64,000 nt of DNA from Granulicella tundricola MP5ACTX9 (GTDB lineage Bacteria > Acidobacteriota > Terriglobia > Terriglobales > Acidobacteriaceae): assembly GCF_000178975.2 (NCBI RefSeq), contig NC_015064.1:3658001-3722000 (forward strand), given 5' to 3'. The position numbers were made by a program, and so were the translations under genes. This document shows positions 53,173 to 61,946 of this stretch, one piece after another (positions within the stretch are counted from its first letter, which is position 1; each line of letters starts with the position of its first letter). The notes below the pieces were generated by a model, which had not been told where the DNA came from, ran no database searches, and saw only the letters and a list, made by a program, of their open reading frames with translations.

Positions 53173-53547
53173 TTACGCAGCACTGGCTCCCCGTCTGGCA
53201 CGCTTGGTCTGGAGAGCCTTTGTCTGGGTTGCAGGTTCGAGTGCAAGTAAGGGCTCCAGATTAAATGCTGCTTCCGGAAACACCGCACGGATCTCCAGAT
53301 TGCCCCCAAGCGCGCGGACATACTTGGCGAGGGTACTCAAGAGAAGATCGCTGCGATTCTCCAAGGCAGAGACGCTCGCCTGATCGATACCGAGCTTCTC
53401 TGCAAGCTCCACCTGCGTCTGCTGCCTTGCTTTGCGAAGAGCGGCAAAGCCCATGGCATCGAGCTCCGCCACGGCTTCCTGCTTGATTCGTTCCCGCTCT
53501 TTCGCGGAAACCTTGTGCTTCAGATCGTTCCATTTCAAAGTTTGCAT
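53173..53547 (-). CDS. HigA-type antitoxin, XRE-family HTH
   Basis: 124 residues from the ATG at 53547 with GGTGAG upstream (a GTG three codons earlier is possible). A basic N-terminal helical part is followed by the HTH 'RQQTQVELAEKLGIDQASVS' (about 40-59) and 'ALENRSDLLLSTLAKYVRAL'. The C-terminal 35 residues are Ala/Lys/Arg-rich. It lies 73 bp after the toxin gene on the same strand, the toxin-first order of higBA. The family binds its own operator and neutralises the toxin. Confidence 0.85.
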   Translation of the reverse strand: MQTLKWNDLKHKVSAKERERIKQEAVAELDAMGFAALRKARQQTQVELAEKLGIDQASVSALENRSDLLLSTLAKYVRALGGNLEIRAVFPEAAFNLEPLLALEPATQTKALQTKRARRGASAA

Positions 53548-53620
53548 CTTGCTCACCTACAGAAGGGCCATAATGCCCCAGCGAAGTCCTGCGAAAATTG
53601 CGCCTTAGTATGCGATGACG

Positions 53621-53965
53621 TTAAACCCCTCGCAGGTATTCATCGAACAGCCGATCAGCCAGTCGAATCGCCTCGTCGTACCAGCGATTGCCCTTCCCTG
53701 TCTTGACGCCACCCACCAGCAGGACAGCCTGGCGAATCGGATCGAAGGCGTAAAGAACCCGGTAAGGCTCTCCTGCGTGCTGAATACGAAGCTCCCTCAT
53801 TTGAGAGAATTTCGACCCATTGATTCCACTGCTGAATGGAAACTCGAGAATCGCGCCGCGCTCTTCCAGCAGACCGATGACGCGGCCGACCGACCTCTGC
53901 TCCGCTTCGTCCAAATGCTCGAACCAGTCGGCAAACTCGGTGGTGACAATGACCTCGGTTGCCAT
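53621..53965 (-). CDS. HigB/RelE-superfamily toxin (Gp49-like)
   Basis: 114 residues from the ATG at 53965. 'FADWFEHLDEAEQRSVGRVI', 'GSKFSQMRELRIQHAGEPYR', 'VLYAFDPIRQAVLLVGGVKT' and 'GKGNRWYDEAIRLADRLFDE' are the standard conserved blocks of the phage-derived Gp49-like/HigB family. These toxins cleave mRNA at the ribosome. The upstream AT-rich region holds repeated ATAG-CTGCAA sites. A later start would lose the first strand, so 53965 is preferred. Confidence 0.88.
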   Translation of the reverse strand: MATEVIVTTEFADWFEHLDEAEQRSVGRVIGLLEERGAILEFPFSSGINGSKFSQMRELRIQHAGEPYRVLYAFDPIRQAVLLVGGVKTGKGNRWYDEAIRLADRLFDEYLRGV

Positions 53966-53975
53966 TGATAAAAAT

Positions 53976-54007
53976 ATAGCCTGCAATCAATATAGACTGC
54001 AAGCTAT
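53976..54007. promoter_or_regulatory. Operator of the toxin-antitoxin operon
   Basis: ATAGCCTGCAA (53976-53986) and ATAGACTGCAA (53992-54002) are 16-bp-spaced direct repeats; ATAGCCTGCA (53976-53985) also pairs with TGCAAGCTAT (53998-54007) at 9 of 10 positions. The block starts 10 bp upstream of the toxin ATG, is AT-rich, and so likely covers the promoter. Autorepression by the antitoxin is the family norm. Confidence 0.6.
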
Positions 54008-54033
54008 AAAAATGCCCGGGATGTAGGTGAAAG

Positions 54034-54354
54034 CTACTCGCCTGGGGGTGTGGGGTTGGGGCCGCACTTGCGGTAGGCGGCCATGAGGGCGGCGACGGTG
54101 ATGCCGTCGATGGTCATGGTCTCCGTGTTGGACTCCGCGATGGTGACGCCGCTGAGGTCCGCGTCGTAGATCTGCATGCGCAGGCAGGTGACGTTGTGGA
54201 GTTTGACGTCGTTCAGGCAGGCTGATTCAAAGTCCGCGCAGGCCAGGTTGACGTTGCTGAAGGTGGCGCTGGCGAGGTTGACGTCTATGAAGCTGGAGCC
54301 GGTGAGATCGTCGTGGACGGCTTCGATCTGTTCGGTTACCTCTGTGATTTTCAT
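54034..54354 (-). CDS. Pentapeptide-repeat-like protein
   Basis: 106 residues. About 55 central residues show five-residue periodicity with L/F at the centre ('SFIDVNLASATFSNVNLACA', 'DFESACLNDVKLHNVTCLRM', 'IYDADLSGVTIAES'), as in pentapeptide proteins, which fold as a right-handed quadrilateral beta helix. The C-terminus 'ITVAALMAAYRKCGPN' looks helical. The repeat count is small and the function is unknown. It follows the toxin operator region on the same strand but is upstream of it. Confidence 0.75.
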   Translation of the reverse strand: MKITEVTEQIEAVHDDLTGSSFIDVNLASATFSNVNLACADFESACLNDVKLHNVTCLRMQIYDADLSGVTIAESNTETMTIDGITVAALMAAYRKCGPNPTPPGE

Positions 54355-54558
54355 GGATGCTCCGATGAATTTTGAATTCCGGTGCGAAGGATGGGAGGCC
54401 CGCGCTCATGCTAACCCACATGACTGCAACGGAAATAGAAAATTCTGCCGGAACGGGTGCCGGACGAACAGCCGGAGCGATGTTTTTACATTGAAGTTTG
54501 CGCGTCGATGGCATCCTATGGAGCATCACCAGATTTTTAGATCCATGGAGAATGAACG

Positions 54559-55101
54559 ATGCGGGTTGCGACAGTTGCTTTACTCATGTGTGCGCTGACA
54601 GTTCCGGCGATGGCCAAGAAGCACGATAAAGGCTCCGTAGTGGTGCCGATCAAGACGAGTACGGGCGACGACGCCGGCACGGCCAGCTTCAACGAAAACA
54701 AGAAGGGGACGCTGACGGTGAAGCTCGCCCTGAAGAACCTTCCCCCGGGCGACCATGCCGTCCACATCCACCAGAAGCCCCTGTGCGATGCGCCCGACTT
54801 CAAGTCTGCCGGCGGCCACTTCAATCCGGAGATGAAGCAGCATGGAACCCTGAACCCCATGGGCCACCACGCCGGCGATCTGCCGCAGAATGTGACGGTT
54901 GGGCCGGATGGCACAGCAAACGTCAGCTTCAAGGTGCCGTATCTTTCGATCGTGCTGGATGCTCCGAACAACATCCTGGCGAACGGCGGGACGTCGATCA
55001 TGATCCACGAGAAGGCGGACGACATGAAGACCGATCCGACGGGCAATGCGGGCGGCCGGATCGCCTGCGGCGTCATCATCGAGCCGGCTCCGGGCAAGTA
55101 A
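54559..55101 (+). CDS. sodC: Exported Cu/Zn superoxide dismutase
   Basis: 180 residues with signal peptide about 1-19 ('[17 protein letters not shown]'). Metal ligands are in place: HAVHIHQ, the GGHFNP His, '[16 protein letters not shown]' with zinc His/Asp, and the C-terminal 'MIHEKADD' copper His. The disulfide Cys residues are in 'KPLCDAP' and 'RIACGVI', with the catalytic Arg in GGRIACG. It detoxifies periplasmic superoxide. A perfect-stem terminator follows at 55141. Confidence 0.95.
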   Translation: MRVATVALLMCALTVPAMAKKHDKGSVVVPIKTSTGDDAGTASFNENKKGTLTVKLALKNLPPGDHAVHIHQKPLCDAPDFKSAGGHFNPEMKQHGTLNPMGHHAGDLPQNVTVGPDGTANVSFKVPYLSIVLDAPNNILANGGTSIMIHEKADDMKTDPTGNAGGRIACGVIIEPAPGK

Positions 55102-55140
55102 CTCCTGTAAACAGACGGTTACAACGGCACGGAACAAATC

Positions 55141-55176
55141 AAAACGCCCATGCGTACAGGGATGCATGGGCGTTTT
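55141..55176 (+). terminator. Intrinsic terminator after sodC
   Basis: AAAACGCCCATGC (55141-55153) and GCATGGGCGTTTT (55164-55176) are perfect 13-bp arms around a 10-nt loop, ending in TTTT. The probable start codon of the next gene is only 5 bp further on, so the promoter of that sigma gene must overlap this hairpin or transcription reads through it. Confidence 0.85.
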
Positions 55177-55180
55177 GCAC

Positions 55181-55984
55181 ATGACGATGCCGTTTCTCCA
55201 GACTCTGCCGACACAGGGCAAGCTGCTCGGCGGATGGATGCCGCGGTCCCGGCCGGGCAGTGGCGGCGGGGGTGAGGAGCCTCCGGCGAATGCCGGAAGG
55301 CTGCCGGGCGGTACACTTCTGCCTACACCCCAGAGTCCTGAGAGCAGGGTGCCCGAGGCAAGGTTGCAGCGTACGCCGGAACAACAGGCCGAGCAGGACG
55401 CACTCGCCGCACTGGTCCGCCAGTGCATGGCGGGGGACCAGCGGGCGTGGCACCTGATGCTGACCAGCCAGCAGAAGCGAGTCTACGGCATCTGCTACCG
55501 GTTCAGCGGCAACCAGACCGACGCCGAGGATATGACGCAGGACGTCTTCCTGAAGATTTACCGGAACCTGGGCAGCTTCGACCCCGACAAGGGCAGCTTT
55601 CAGACGTGGATCACGACGATGACGCGGAATATGCTCGTCGATCAGTTCCGCCGGACGAAGCTGGAGCGTGCGACCGACTCCATGGACGTGAGCGCGACGG
55701 GCGAAGAAGACGGCCCGACGCAGCTTGAGCGTCTGCCCGATACCCGGCCCAGCCAGGAGCAGAACTACGCCGGGCTGGAGCTGAAGGCGAAGATCCAGGA
55801 TGCGCTGAGCAAACTTTCTCCCGAGCTGCGTGAGGCAGTTATTCTCCGCGACCTGGAAGATATGGATTACAAAGAGATTGCGTTGGTTTTGAAGATCCCC
55901 GAAGGAACGGTAAAAAGCCGAATAAGCAGGGGACGAGCGGAACTAGCCAGGATGTTGCAACGTATAGATAGGCAGGTGATGTAA
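55181..55984 (+). CDS. ECF-family RNA polymerase sigma factor
   Basis: 267 residues from ATG 55181 (55187 is another candidate; neither has a clear ribosome site). An about 85-residue low-complexity Pro/Gly/Arg-rich N-terminus precedes region 2 ('DAEDMTQDVFLKIYRNLGSF', 'FQTWITTMTRNMLVDQFRRT') and region 4 ('LSPELREAVILRDLEDMDYK', 'IPEGTVKSRISRGRAEL'). The long N-terminal extension could be partly artificial if translation really begins later. It is followed directly by a zinc-finger anti-sigma gene. Confidence 0.9.
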   Translation: MTMPFLQTLPTQGKLLGGWMPRSRPGSGGGGEEPPANAGRLPGGTLLPTPQSPESRVPEARLQRTPEQQAEQDALAALVRQCMAGDQRAWHLMLTSQQKRVYGICYRFSGNQTDAEDMTQDVFLKIYRNLGSFDPDKGSFQTWITTMTRNMLVDQFRRTKLERATDSMDVSATGEEDGPTQLERLPDTRPSQEQNYAGLELKAKIQDALSKLSPELREAVILRDLEDMDYKEIALVLKIPEGTVKSRISRGRAELARMLQRIDRQVM

Positions 55985-56911
55985 ATGGCGAACATGATCC
56001 AATTCGACGGTTTTGACGGGAACAAAAGGTCTGGGACCCACTGCCTTGCCTGTGAAGAGATGCTGATGGACGCTGTGGACGGCACGCTGAACGCTCCGGA
56101 CCAGACGTGGTTCGACCGGCACATTGCAAGCTGCGTGACGTGCAGCGAGATGTACGCGGATGCGCAGCGAGGTGCGGCTTGGCTCGAGATGTTGAAAAGT
56201 CCGCGCCCTGAACCGTCTACGGATCTGATCAGCCGCATCATGGCCCAGACCAGCGGTAATCCGGTGCGGGTTGAAGCGGACAGCGTGCCAGAGTATTCGG
56301 GCGATGTCTGGAACACCGGGGCGACGCCGTTCCTGGTGCCTACACCGATCGTTCTGCCCGTGCATACGGGGAACCTGCTGGAGTTCCAGCCTCGGTCCAA
56401 CAACCGGAGTGCCTTTGGACGCATGCTGCTGGAGCCGAGACTCGCAATGACGGCGGCGATGGCATTCTTCTCGATTGCGCTGACGCTGAACCTGATGGGC
56501 GTGCGGCTGAACGAGTTGCATACCGCCGACCTGAAGCCCACCAACCTGAAGCGCAGCTTCTACGTGACCAATGCGCAGGCGGTGCGGTACTTCGACAGCC
56601 TCCGCGTGGTGCATGTGATGGAGTCTCGGGTGGAGGATCTGAGGCAGCAGAACGAAGAGCGTGAGCAGATGCGGCGGGAGTCGCCTGCTGCACCGCAGAA
56701 CGATACGCAGCCCGAGCAGAAGGACGAGAAGAAGCAGGAGCCAGGTCCCGGGACGAGCCGGCGTGAGGTTCCTCTGTCTGAGAAGGCTCGGTACGTCATG
56801 ACCAACGCCACGGTACCCAACGGGAAGCAGCGGCTGGGAGCTTTCTGGACCGGTGTAAGTGCGAGTGCGAACGATAAGAACACAGACAAGCGCACGGGGA
56901 GCTGGACATGA
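55985..56911 (+). CDS. Zinc-finger anti-sigma factor
   Basis: 308 residues. The zf-HC2 site is 'HCLACEEMLMDAVDGTLNAP' and 'FDRHIASCVTCSEMYADAQR' (His/Cys/Cys at about 46-53). A membrane segment lies at about 155-172 ('LAMTAAMAFFSIALTLNLMG'). The periplasmic tail is long, with a coiled-coil-like stretch ('VHVMESRVEDLRQQNEEREQ', about 215-235) and a Lys/Gln/Glu-rich linker. It starts right after the sigma stop and overlaps the next gene by 4 bp. Confidence 0.88.
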   Translation: MANMIQFDGFDGNKRSGTHCLACEEMLMDAVDGTLNAPDQTWFDRHIASCVTCSEMYADAQRGAAWLEMLKSPRPEPSTDLISRIMAQTSGNPVRVEADSVPEYSGDVWNTGATPFLVPTPIVLPVHTGNLLEFQPRSNNRSAFGRMLLEPRLAMTAAMAFFSIALTLNLMGVRLNELHTADLKPTNLKRSFYVTNAQAVRYFDSLRVVHVMESRVEDLRQQNEEREQMRRESPAAPQNDTQPEQKDEKKQEPGPGTSRREVPLSEKARYVMTNATVPNGKQRLGAFWTGVSASANDKNTDKRTGSWT

Positions 56912-58308
56912 GCTTCGACAATGTGAACGACCAGACCGAACAGAAGCCGACGGCCTTTTGCCAGAACTGCGGCAAGCCGCTCGATCCCTCCACGATGCGC
57001 GTTGTAGGACCTGCCATTTACTGTGAACCTTGCCTGGCTGCGAAGCTGGGGATTGGGGGCGCTGTACCTCCTCCTTCTTCAGGAACAGCCCCGGGTAGCG
57101 CCGCCGGTCAGGGTGCGGGCTATAGCTATACCTCGACCGTATATACACCGGTGGGCGGTACGACGAGCTGGGCGGTACCGCCGTATACGCGCTCTACCCC
57201 GAATCCCGGGCTGGCCGCACTGCTGGGCTTCATCCCAGGCGTGGGTGCGATGTACAACGAGCAGTATGCCAAGGGCATCGTTCACCTGCTGGTGTTTGCG
57301 ATGCTGATCAGCCTTTCCCATGCGACGGATCTCTTCGGACTGATTGCTGCCGGATGGATTGCGTACATGGTGATTGAGGCGCATCACACGGCGCGCGCCC
57401 GGCGTGACGGTACACCACTGCCGAATCCTTTTGGCCTGAATGACCTGAGCGAGCGGCTGGGCTTTGGCAAGAACTGGGGCGCGCCCTCTGCTCCGGGAAC
57501 TGGGGCATGGCCTAACCCGCCTGCACCCGCTCCACAACCTGTGCCTACGGCTGCGAGCGAGGTTCCGGTCGAGACGGCTCCGCCGGTCTCCAACTGGGGT
57601 GCGCCGATCGATGCCGCGCCGCCTGCCTGGCATGCGGAGGTCGAGCAGGCGAAGCGCGACGTTCCCTATGCGAACAGCATTGGATCGCAGTTCGGGTCCG
57701 CGTCTTATAACCAGGGTTACGCCGCGAACGCGGGCTACTATCCTCCGGTTCAGCCGGTGCCTCCTGTACCGCCGTATGGTGTGCCTTACAGCCCGGTTGC
57801 GGGTGGAGATCCGCTGGCAGCACCTGGCTTGATTCGCAAGAATCGCTTCCCTGCCGGAGCTGTGTGGCTGATCGGTCTGGGCATCGTCTTCCTGCTGGCG
57901 ACGACGGGGATCTTCGAAGGCATGTTCGGCGAGTCTCTGGTTGGGTTTGGCTTGATCGCGCTGGCGGTATGGATCTTCATCAAGCGCATGCTGGACTCCG
58001 GCTACGGCCTCACCAGCGACGGGTCCGCGAACTATCCGCTGCGTGTGATGCGTGCTCTGCGGCCTTCCTCCTGGCTGTTTCTCATCGGGTTCCTGATCGT
58101 GCTGGACCGGCTGCACGTCGTGTACTGGGTGCATAGCTGGCCGTGGCTGGTAGTGCTGGCGGGGCTGATGATGTTGATCGAACGCTTCGCGTATAACTCA
58201 GCCGCAGCCGCCTCACAGTATGCGGCGATGCCCCCGGCACCAGCGGCCTATGCGGGAACGTCCATCGTCCCCACGGCCACCAACGACCAACACGAAGGAG
58301 GCAACTAA
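56908..58308 (+). CDS. Zinc-ribbon multi-helix membrane protein of sigma operon
   Basis: 466 residues. The N-terminal zinc ribbon has CQNC (about 18-21) and CEPC (about 39-42). A Ser/Gly-rich linker leads to a TM2-like helix pair (about 100-155, 'PGLAALLGFIPGVGAMYNEQ' and 'GIVHLLVFAMLISLSHATDL'). A long Pro/Ala-rich region (about 185-300) precedes C-terminal helices ('AGAVWLIGLGIVFLLATTGI', 'FGLIALAVWIFIKRMLDS'), similar to LiaF-type membrane regions. Its start overlaps the anti-sigma stop. It is probably an envelope sensor or effector of the operon. Confidence 0.85.
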   Translation: MSFDNVNDQTEQKPTAFCQNCGKPLDPSTMRVVGPAIYCEPCLAAKLGIGGAVPPPSSGTAPGSAAGQGAGYSYTSTVYTPVGGTTSWAVPPYTRSTPNPGLAALLGFIPGVGAMYNEQYAKGIVHLLVFAMLISLSHATDLFGLIAAGWIAYMVIEAHHTARARRDGTPLPNPFGLNDLSERLGFGKNWGAPSAPGTGAWPNPPAPAPQPVPTAASEVPVETAPPVSNWGAPIDAAPPAWHAEVEQAKRDVPYANSIGSQFGSASYNQGYAANAGYYPPVQPVPPVPPYGVPYSPVAGGDPLAAPGLIRKNRFPAGAVWLIGLGIVFLLATTGIFEGMFGESLVGFGLIALAVWIFIKRMLDSGYGLTSDGSANYPLRVMRALRPSSWLFLIGFLIVLDRLHVVYWVHSWPWLVVLAGLMMLIERFAYNSAAAASQYAAMPPAPAAYAGTSIVPTATNDQHEGGN

Positions 58309-58309
58309 C

Positions 58310-59926
58310 ATGGCAAGCTATCCGCCGCCGTACCCGCCTCCTCCCGTCGGACCTCCGTTCAACTACGATCCGCGCCAGCAGCGCCGTTTCGAGAAAGATC
58401 AGCGACGCGCCCAGAAGAACGCCTACCAGGCGCAGCGTGATCTCTATCGCCAGCAGACGCGTGCCATGCGGCGTGGCTCCATCCTGGGACCCCTGATGAT
58501 TGTGGGCGTGGGTGTGGTGCTGCTGCTGATCCGCAGCGGACATATCTCGTTCGAGCACTTTGCCGCCGAGTACGGGCAGTGGTGGCCGGCGCTGCTGGTG
58601 ATCGCAGGCGTGATCCTGGTGCTGGAGTGGACGTTCGACCAGTCACGGCAGCGCGACGGCGTGCCCTACGTCCGGCGAGGCGTGGGCGGCGGCGTGATCT
58701 TCCTGCTGATCCTGCTGGCGCTGGCAGGCGGGATGATGCACCAGATCAGCCGCGGCCATGAGTGGATCGACAGCATGCACATGGGGCCTGATAACTTTGC
58801 GGAGTTCTTTGGAGAAAAGCACGACCGTGAGCAGCAGGTGGACGAGACCTTTACCGCCGGCACGTCGCTCAACGTGGTGAATCCGCATGGTGATGTCACG
58901 ATCGTCGGACACAGCGAGGACGGCCAGATCCATGTCACGGTGAACAAGCAGATCTATAGCAACTCTGATTCGGCGGCCGATGAGAAGGCGCAGCAGTTGT
59001 CGCCGCGGATCGATCGTTCCGGCAACGTGCTGAGCGTGACGATGCCTTCACTCGACGGCACGACCGCGGACCTGAGCATCCAGATGCCGGACTCCGGGCA
59101 GGCGACTGTAACGGCCAACCACGGCGACGTGCATGTCTCCGGCATGAAGGCTCCGGTGAATGTCTCGGCGACCTACGGCGATGTGGAGTTCAATGAGGTG
59201 AGCGGGCCGGTCATGGCGCGCATGGAGCATAGTGGCTCCTCGTTCACAGCGCACAACATCACCGGCGATCTCTCCCTGAAGGGTCACGCTGAGAACCTGA
59301 TGATCACGGACGTCTCCGGTCAGACGACGCTGGAAGGCGACTTCTACGGTGATACGCATCTGGAGCATCTGCACGGGCCTGTCTCCTTCAAGACGAGCCG
59401 CACGCAATGGACGCTGGCCGGGCTGGAGGGCGCGGTCGATATGAGCTCCGAGTCCGAGCTGACGGCGAGCAGCGTTGTGGGCCCATCGGTACTCTCAACA
59501 CGCAGCCGCAACATTGCCGTGGATGGAATCGCCGGGGACCTCTCCGTCACGAACAGCAACGGCACGGTCGACGTAAGCAATGCCTCGCCGCTGGGCAACA
59601 TTACGATTCAGAACAAGAACGGCGCGGTGGATGTGACGCTGCCCGCACATGGCGGCTTCAGCATCCAGGCCGATGATCATGACGGCGATATCGACAACGA
59701 CTTCGACATGCCTTCCAGGGATGGAGACGACAATCACACCTTGACGGGCACGGTGGGAGACGGCCATGCGAAGATCATCCTGCGCACCAACCATGCGGAC
59801 CTGGGCATTCATAAGGCAGATATGAAGCCGACTGCGCCACCGGCCCCGCCTGCACCGCCCGCTCCACCAGCACCGCACGTCAAGCCTGCGCCACATGCGC
59901 CGTCGGCTAAGACTGTAGAGTTTTAG
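58310..59926 (+). CDS. LiaF/DUF4097-type membrane-anchored beta-helix protein
   Basis: 538 residues from ATG 58310; GAAGGAGG lies about 10 bp upstream, inside the previous gene. A Pro- and Arg/Gln-rich cytoplasmic N-terminus precedes three helices (about 62-150, 'LGPLMIVGVGVVLLLI', 'WPALLVIAGVILVLEWTF', 'GGVIFLLILLALAGGMM'). From about 180 the protein repeats short beta strands ('LNVVNPHGDVTIVG', 'VSATYGDVEFNEVSG', 'IAVDGIAGDLSVTNSNGTVD'), the DUF4097 adhesin-like helix. The C-terminus is PPAPPAPPAPP-rich. Envelope stress response is the likely setting. Confidence 0.87.
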   Translation: MASYPPPYPPPPVGPPFNYDPRQQRRFEKDQRRAQKNAYQAQRDLYRQQTRAMRRGSILGPLMIVGVGVVLLLIRSGHISFEHFAAEYGQWWPALLVIAGVILVLEWTFDQSRQRDGVPYVRRGVGGGVIFLLILLALAGGMMHQISRGHEWIDSMHMGPDNFAEFFGEKHDREQQVDETFTAGTSLNVVNPHGDVTIVGHSEDGQIHVTVNKQIYSNSDSAADEKAQQLSPRIDRSGNVLSVTMPSLDGTTADLSIQMPDSGQATVTANHGDVHVSGMKAPVNVSATYGDVEFNEVSGPVMARMEHSGSSFTAHNITGDLSLKGHAENLMITDVSGQTTLEGDFYGDTHLEHLHGPVSFKTSRTQWTLAGLEGAVDMSSESELTASSVVGPSVLSTRSRNIAVDGIAGDLSVTNSNGTVDVSNASPLGNITIQNKNGAVDVTLPAHGGFSIQADDHDGDIDNDFDMPSRDGDDNHTLTGTVGDGHAKIILRTNHADLGIHKADMKPTAPPAPPAPPAPPAPHVKPAPHAPSAKTVEF

Positions 59927-59940
59927 CTCGCCTCACGTTA

Positions 59941-59982
59941 AATGAAAAAGGCTGCGTGATCTCTCACGCAGCCTTTTTCATT
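59941..59982. terminator. Bidirectional terminator between DUF4097 gene and htpG
   Basis: The 19-bp arms 59941-59959 and 59964-59982 are perfect reverse complements (core AAAAAGGCTGCGTGA / TCACGCAGCCTTTTT) around a TCTC loop. A and T runs flank it on both sides, so it can serve both convergent genes. Confidence 0.95.
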
Positions 59983-59987
59983 TCAAG

Positions 59988-61853
59988 CTAGATGGAAAGA
60001 TTCAGGATGCGGTTGAGCCTCTGAACGAAGTTGGCCGGGTCCTGAAGCGGAACGCCCTCCATCAGCAACGCCTGATCGAAGAGCAGCCATGCGGCATCCT
60101 CAGCCGTGGCATCGTCAGGGCGGGCGAGCAGCTTCTTGACGATCTCGTGATCGGGGTTGATCTCGAGCGTCGGGCGCATGACGGGGATGTCCTTCTGGCC
60201 CATGGCGCGCAGCATCTGCTGCATCTTGAGCGAGGGCTCCTCTTCATCGGAGACGATGCACGACGGGCTATCCGCAAGCCGCACCGAAGCACGTACATCC
60301 TTCACGCGATCGCCCAGGGTAGCCTTCAGCTTGTCGAGCAAGGGCTTCAAGGCTTCGGCCTGATCGGGCTCGGCTTCATCCTTGAGGTCTTCACTGGTGG
60401 AGGCCTTGTTGACTGCCTTCAGGTCGATCTCGCCGTACTTGTCCACGCCGGAGAAGACGATCTCATCGATGTCGTCGTCAAGGATGAGCACCTCAAGATC
60501 CTTCTTCTTATAGATCTCAAGCAACGGGGAAGTCCGCAGCAGAGACTCTGCGCCACTGGTGATGTAGTAGATGCTCTTCTGGTCTTCCTTCATGCGCGAC
60601 TTCACTTCAGCAAGGCTGGTGAGGCCTTCCACCTTGGTGGACTTGACGCGGATGAGGTCGAGCAGCGTCTCGCGGTTGGCGTAGTCGTTGTGCAGACCTT
60701 CCTTCAGCGGGCGGTTGTACTCGGCGATAAACGTCTCGTACTTCTCAGGCTGATTCGCTGCAATGTTCTTCAGCTCGGACAGGATCTTCTTGACGCTGGC
60801 GGTGCGGATGCTGGTGAGGACGCGGTTCTGCTGCAGGATCTCGCGGCTGACGTTCAGCGGCAGGTCTTCACTATCGATGATGCCGCGAACGAAGCGCAGA
60901 TACTGCGGCAGCAGGTCCTTGGAGTCGTCCAGAATGAAGACGCGCTTGACGTAGAGCTTCACGCCGACCTTGTACTCAGCCTGATAGAGATCGAGCGGGG
61001 CCTTGGCGGGAATATAGAACAGCGTGGTGTAGTCCAGGCTGCCTTCGGCCTTGGTGTGGAACCAGAAGAGCGGGTCTTCCCAGTCACCGGAGACGGACTT
61101 GTAGAGCTCCTTGTAGTCCTCGTCCTTGAGCTCGCTCTTGGGCCGACGCCATAGCGCACTGGCCGCGTTGACCTGCTCCGTGGTGCGCTTCTTGTCAGAC
61201 TTCTTCTCTTCTTCGTTCCACTCGCTCTTGTCATACGTGAGGAAGATGGGGAAGGCGATGTGGTTGGAGTACTTCTTCACCACCTCCTGCAAACGGTAGC
61301 TGTTGGCGTACTGCGCGCCCTCTTCGTTGAAGTGCAGCAGCACGGTGGTTCCGGCGACGAGGCGCTCCGCCGGAGTGATCTCAAAGCCGGTCTTGCCATC
61401 GCTGATCCAGCGCCATGCAAGCTCTTCCCCAGCCTTGCGGGAGACGACTTCAATCTTGTCCGCGACCATAAACGCGCTGTAGAAGCCAACGCCGAACTGG
61501 CCGATGAGGTTCGAATCCTTCTTGGCGTCGCCGGAGAGCTGTGAGAGGAAGTTCTTCGTCCCGGAGCGGGCGATGGTGCCGAGGTGCGAGACCAGATCCT
61601 CCTCGTTCATGCCGATGCCGGTGTCCGAGATGGTGAGGGTCTTGCCCTCTTCGTCGAGCTCAAGATCGATGCGCGGATCGAAGGGCAGCGCCTTGTAGAC
61701 GTCGTCGGTCAGGGTCAGGTGACGCAGCTTATCCAGCGCGTCGGACGAGTTGGAGATCAACTCACGCAGGAAGATCTCAGGGTGCGAGTAGAGGGAGTGG
61801 ATGATCAGCTGGAGCAGCTGACTGACTTCTGTTTGAAACTCACGCTTCGACAT
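59988..61853 (-). CDS. htpG: Chaperone HtpG (Hsp90)
   Basis: 621 residues, standard length. The N-terminal ATPase domain has 'FLRELISNSSDALDKLRHLT', 'DTGIGMNEEDLVSHLGTIAR' and 'GQFGVGFYSAFMVADKIEVV'; the middle domain has 'YVKRVFILDDSKDLLPQYLR' and 'NVSREILQQNRVLTSIRTAS'. The C-terminal dimerisation domain completes the protein. It stabilises client proteins under stress. The start is only about 9 bp from a TATAAT hexamer on the same strand. Confidence 0.98.
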   Translation of the reverse strand: MSKREFQTEVSQLLQLIIHSLYSHPEIFLRELISNSSDALDKLRHLTLTDDVYKALPFDPRIDLELDEEGKTLTISDTGIGMNEEDLVSHLGTIARSGTKNFLSQLSGDAKKDSNLIGQFGVGFYSAFMVADKIEVVSRKAGEELAWRWISDGKTGFEITPAERLVAGTTVLLHFNEEGAQYANSYRLQEVVKKYSNHIAFPIFLTYDKSEWNEEEKKSDKKRTTEQVNAASALWRRPKSELKDEDYKELYKSVSGDWEDPLFWFHTKAEGSLDYTTLFYIPAKAPLDLYQAEYKVGVKLYVKRVFILDDSKDLLPQYLRFVRGIIDSEDLPLNVSREILQQNRVLTSIRTASVKKILSELKNIAANQPEKYETFIAEYNRPLKEGLHNDYANRETLLDLIRVKSTKVEGLTSLAEVKSRMKEDQKSIYYITSGAESLLRTSPLLEIYKKKDLEVLILDDDIDEIVFSGVDKYGEIDLKAVNKASTSEDLKDEAEPDQAEALKPLLDKLKATLGDRVKDVRASVRLADSPSCIVSDEEEPSLKMQQMLRAMGQKDIPVMRPTLEINPDHEIVKKLLARPDDATAEDAAWLLFDQALLMEGVPLQDPANFVQRLNRILNLSI

Positions 61854-61861
61854 AGAGATCC

Positions 61862-61867
61862 ATTATA
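61862..61867 (-). promoter_or_regulatory. Possible -10 box very close to htpG start
   Basis: TATAAT on the minus strand (61867-61862) matches the sigma-70 -10 consensus and is followed by the htpG ATG (61853) after only 8 bp. If used, the mRNA would be nearly leaderless. No convincing -35 is seen 16-18 bp upstream, so this is a weak call. Confidence 0.35.
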
Positions 61868-61946
61868 AAAAATCCCGGGTGTGCGTGCGGATCGGGTCCG
61901 CTCAGGAACAGTCGTTCAGGATAAACTTTCACCAAACGGAGACATA

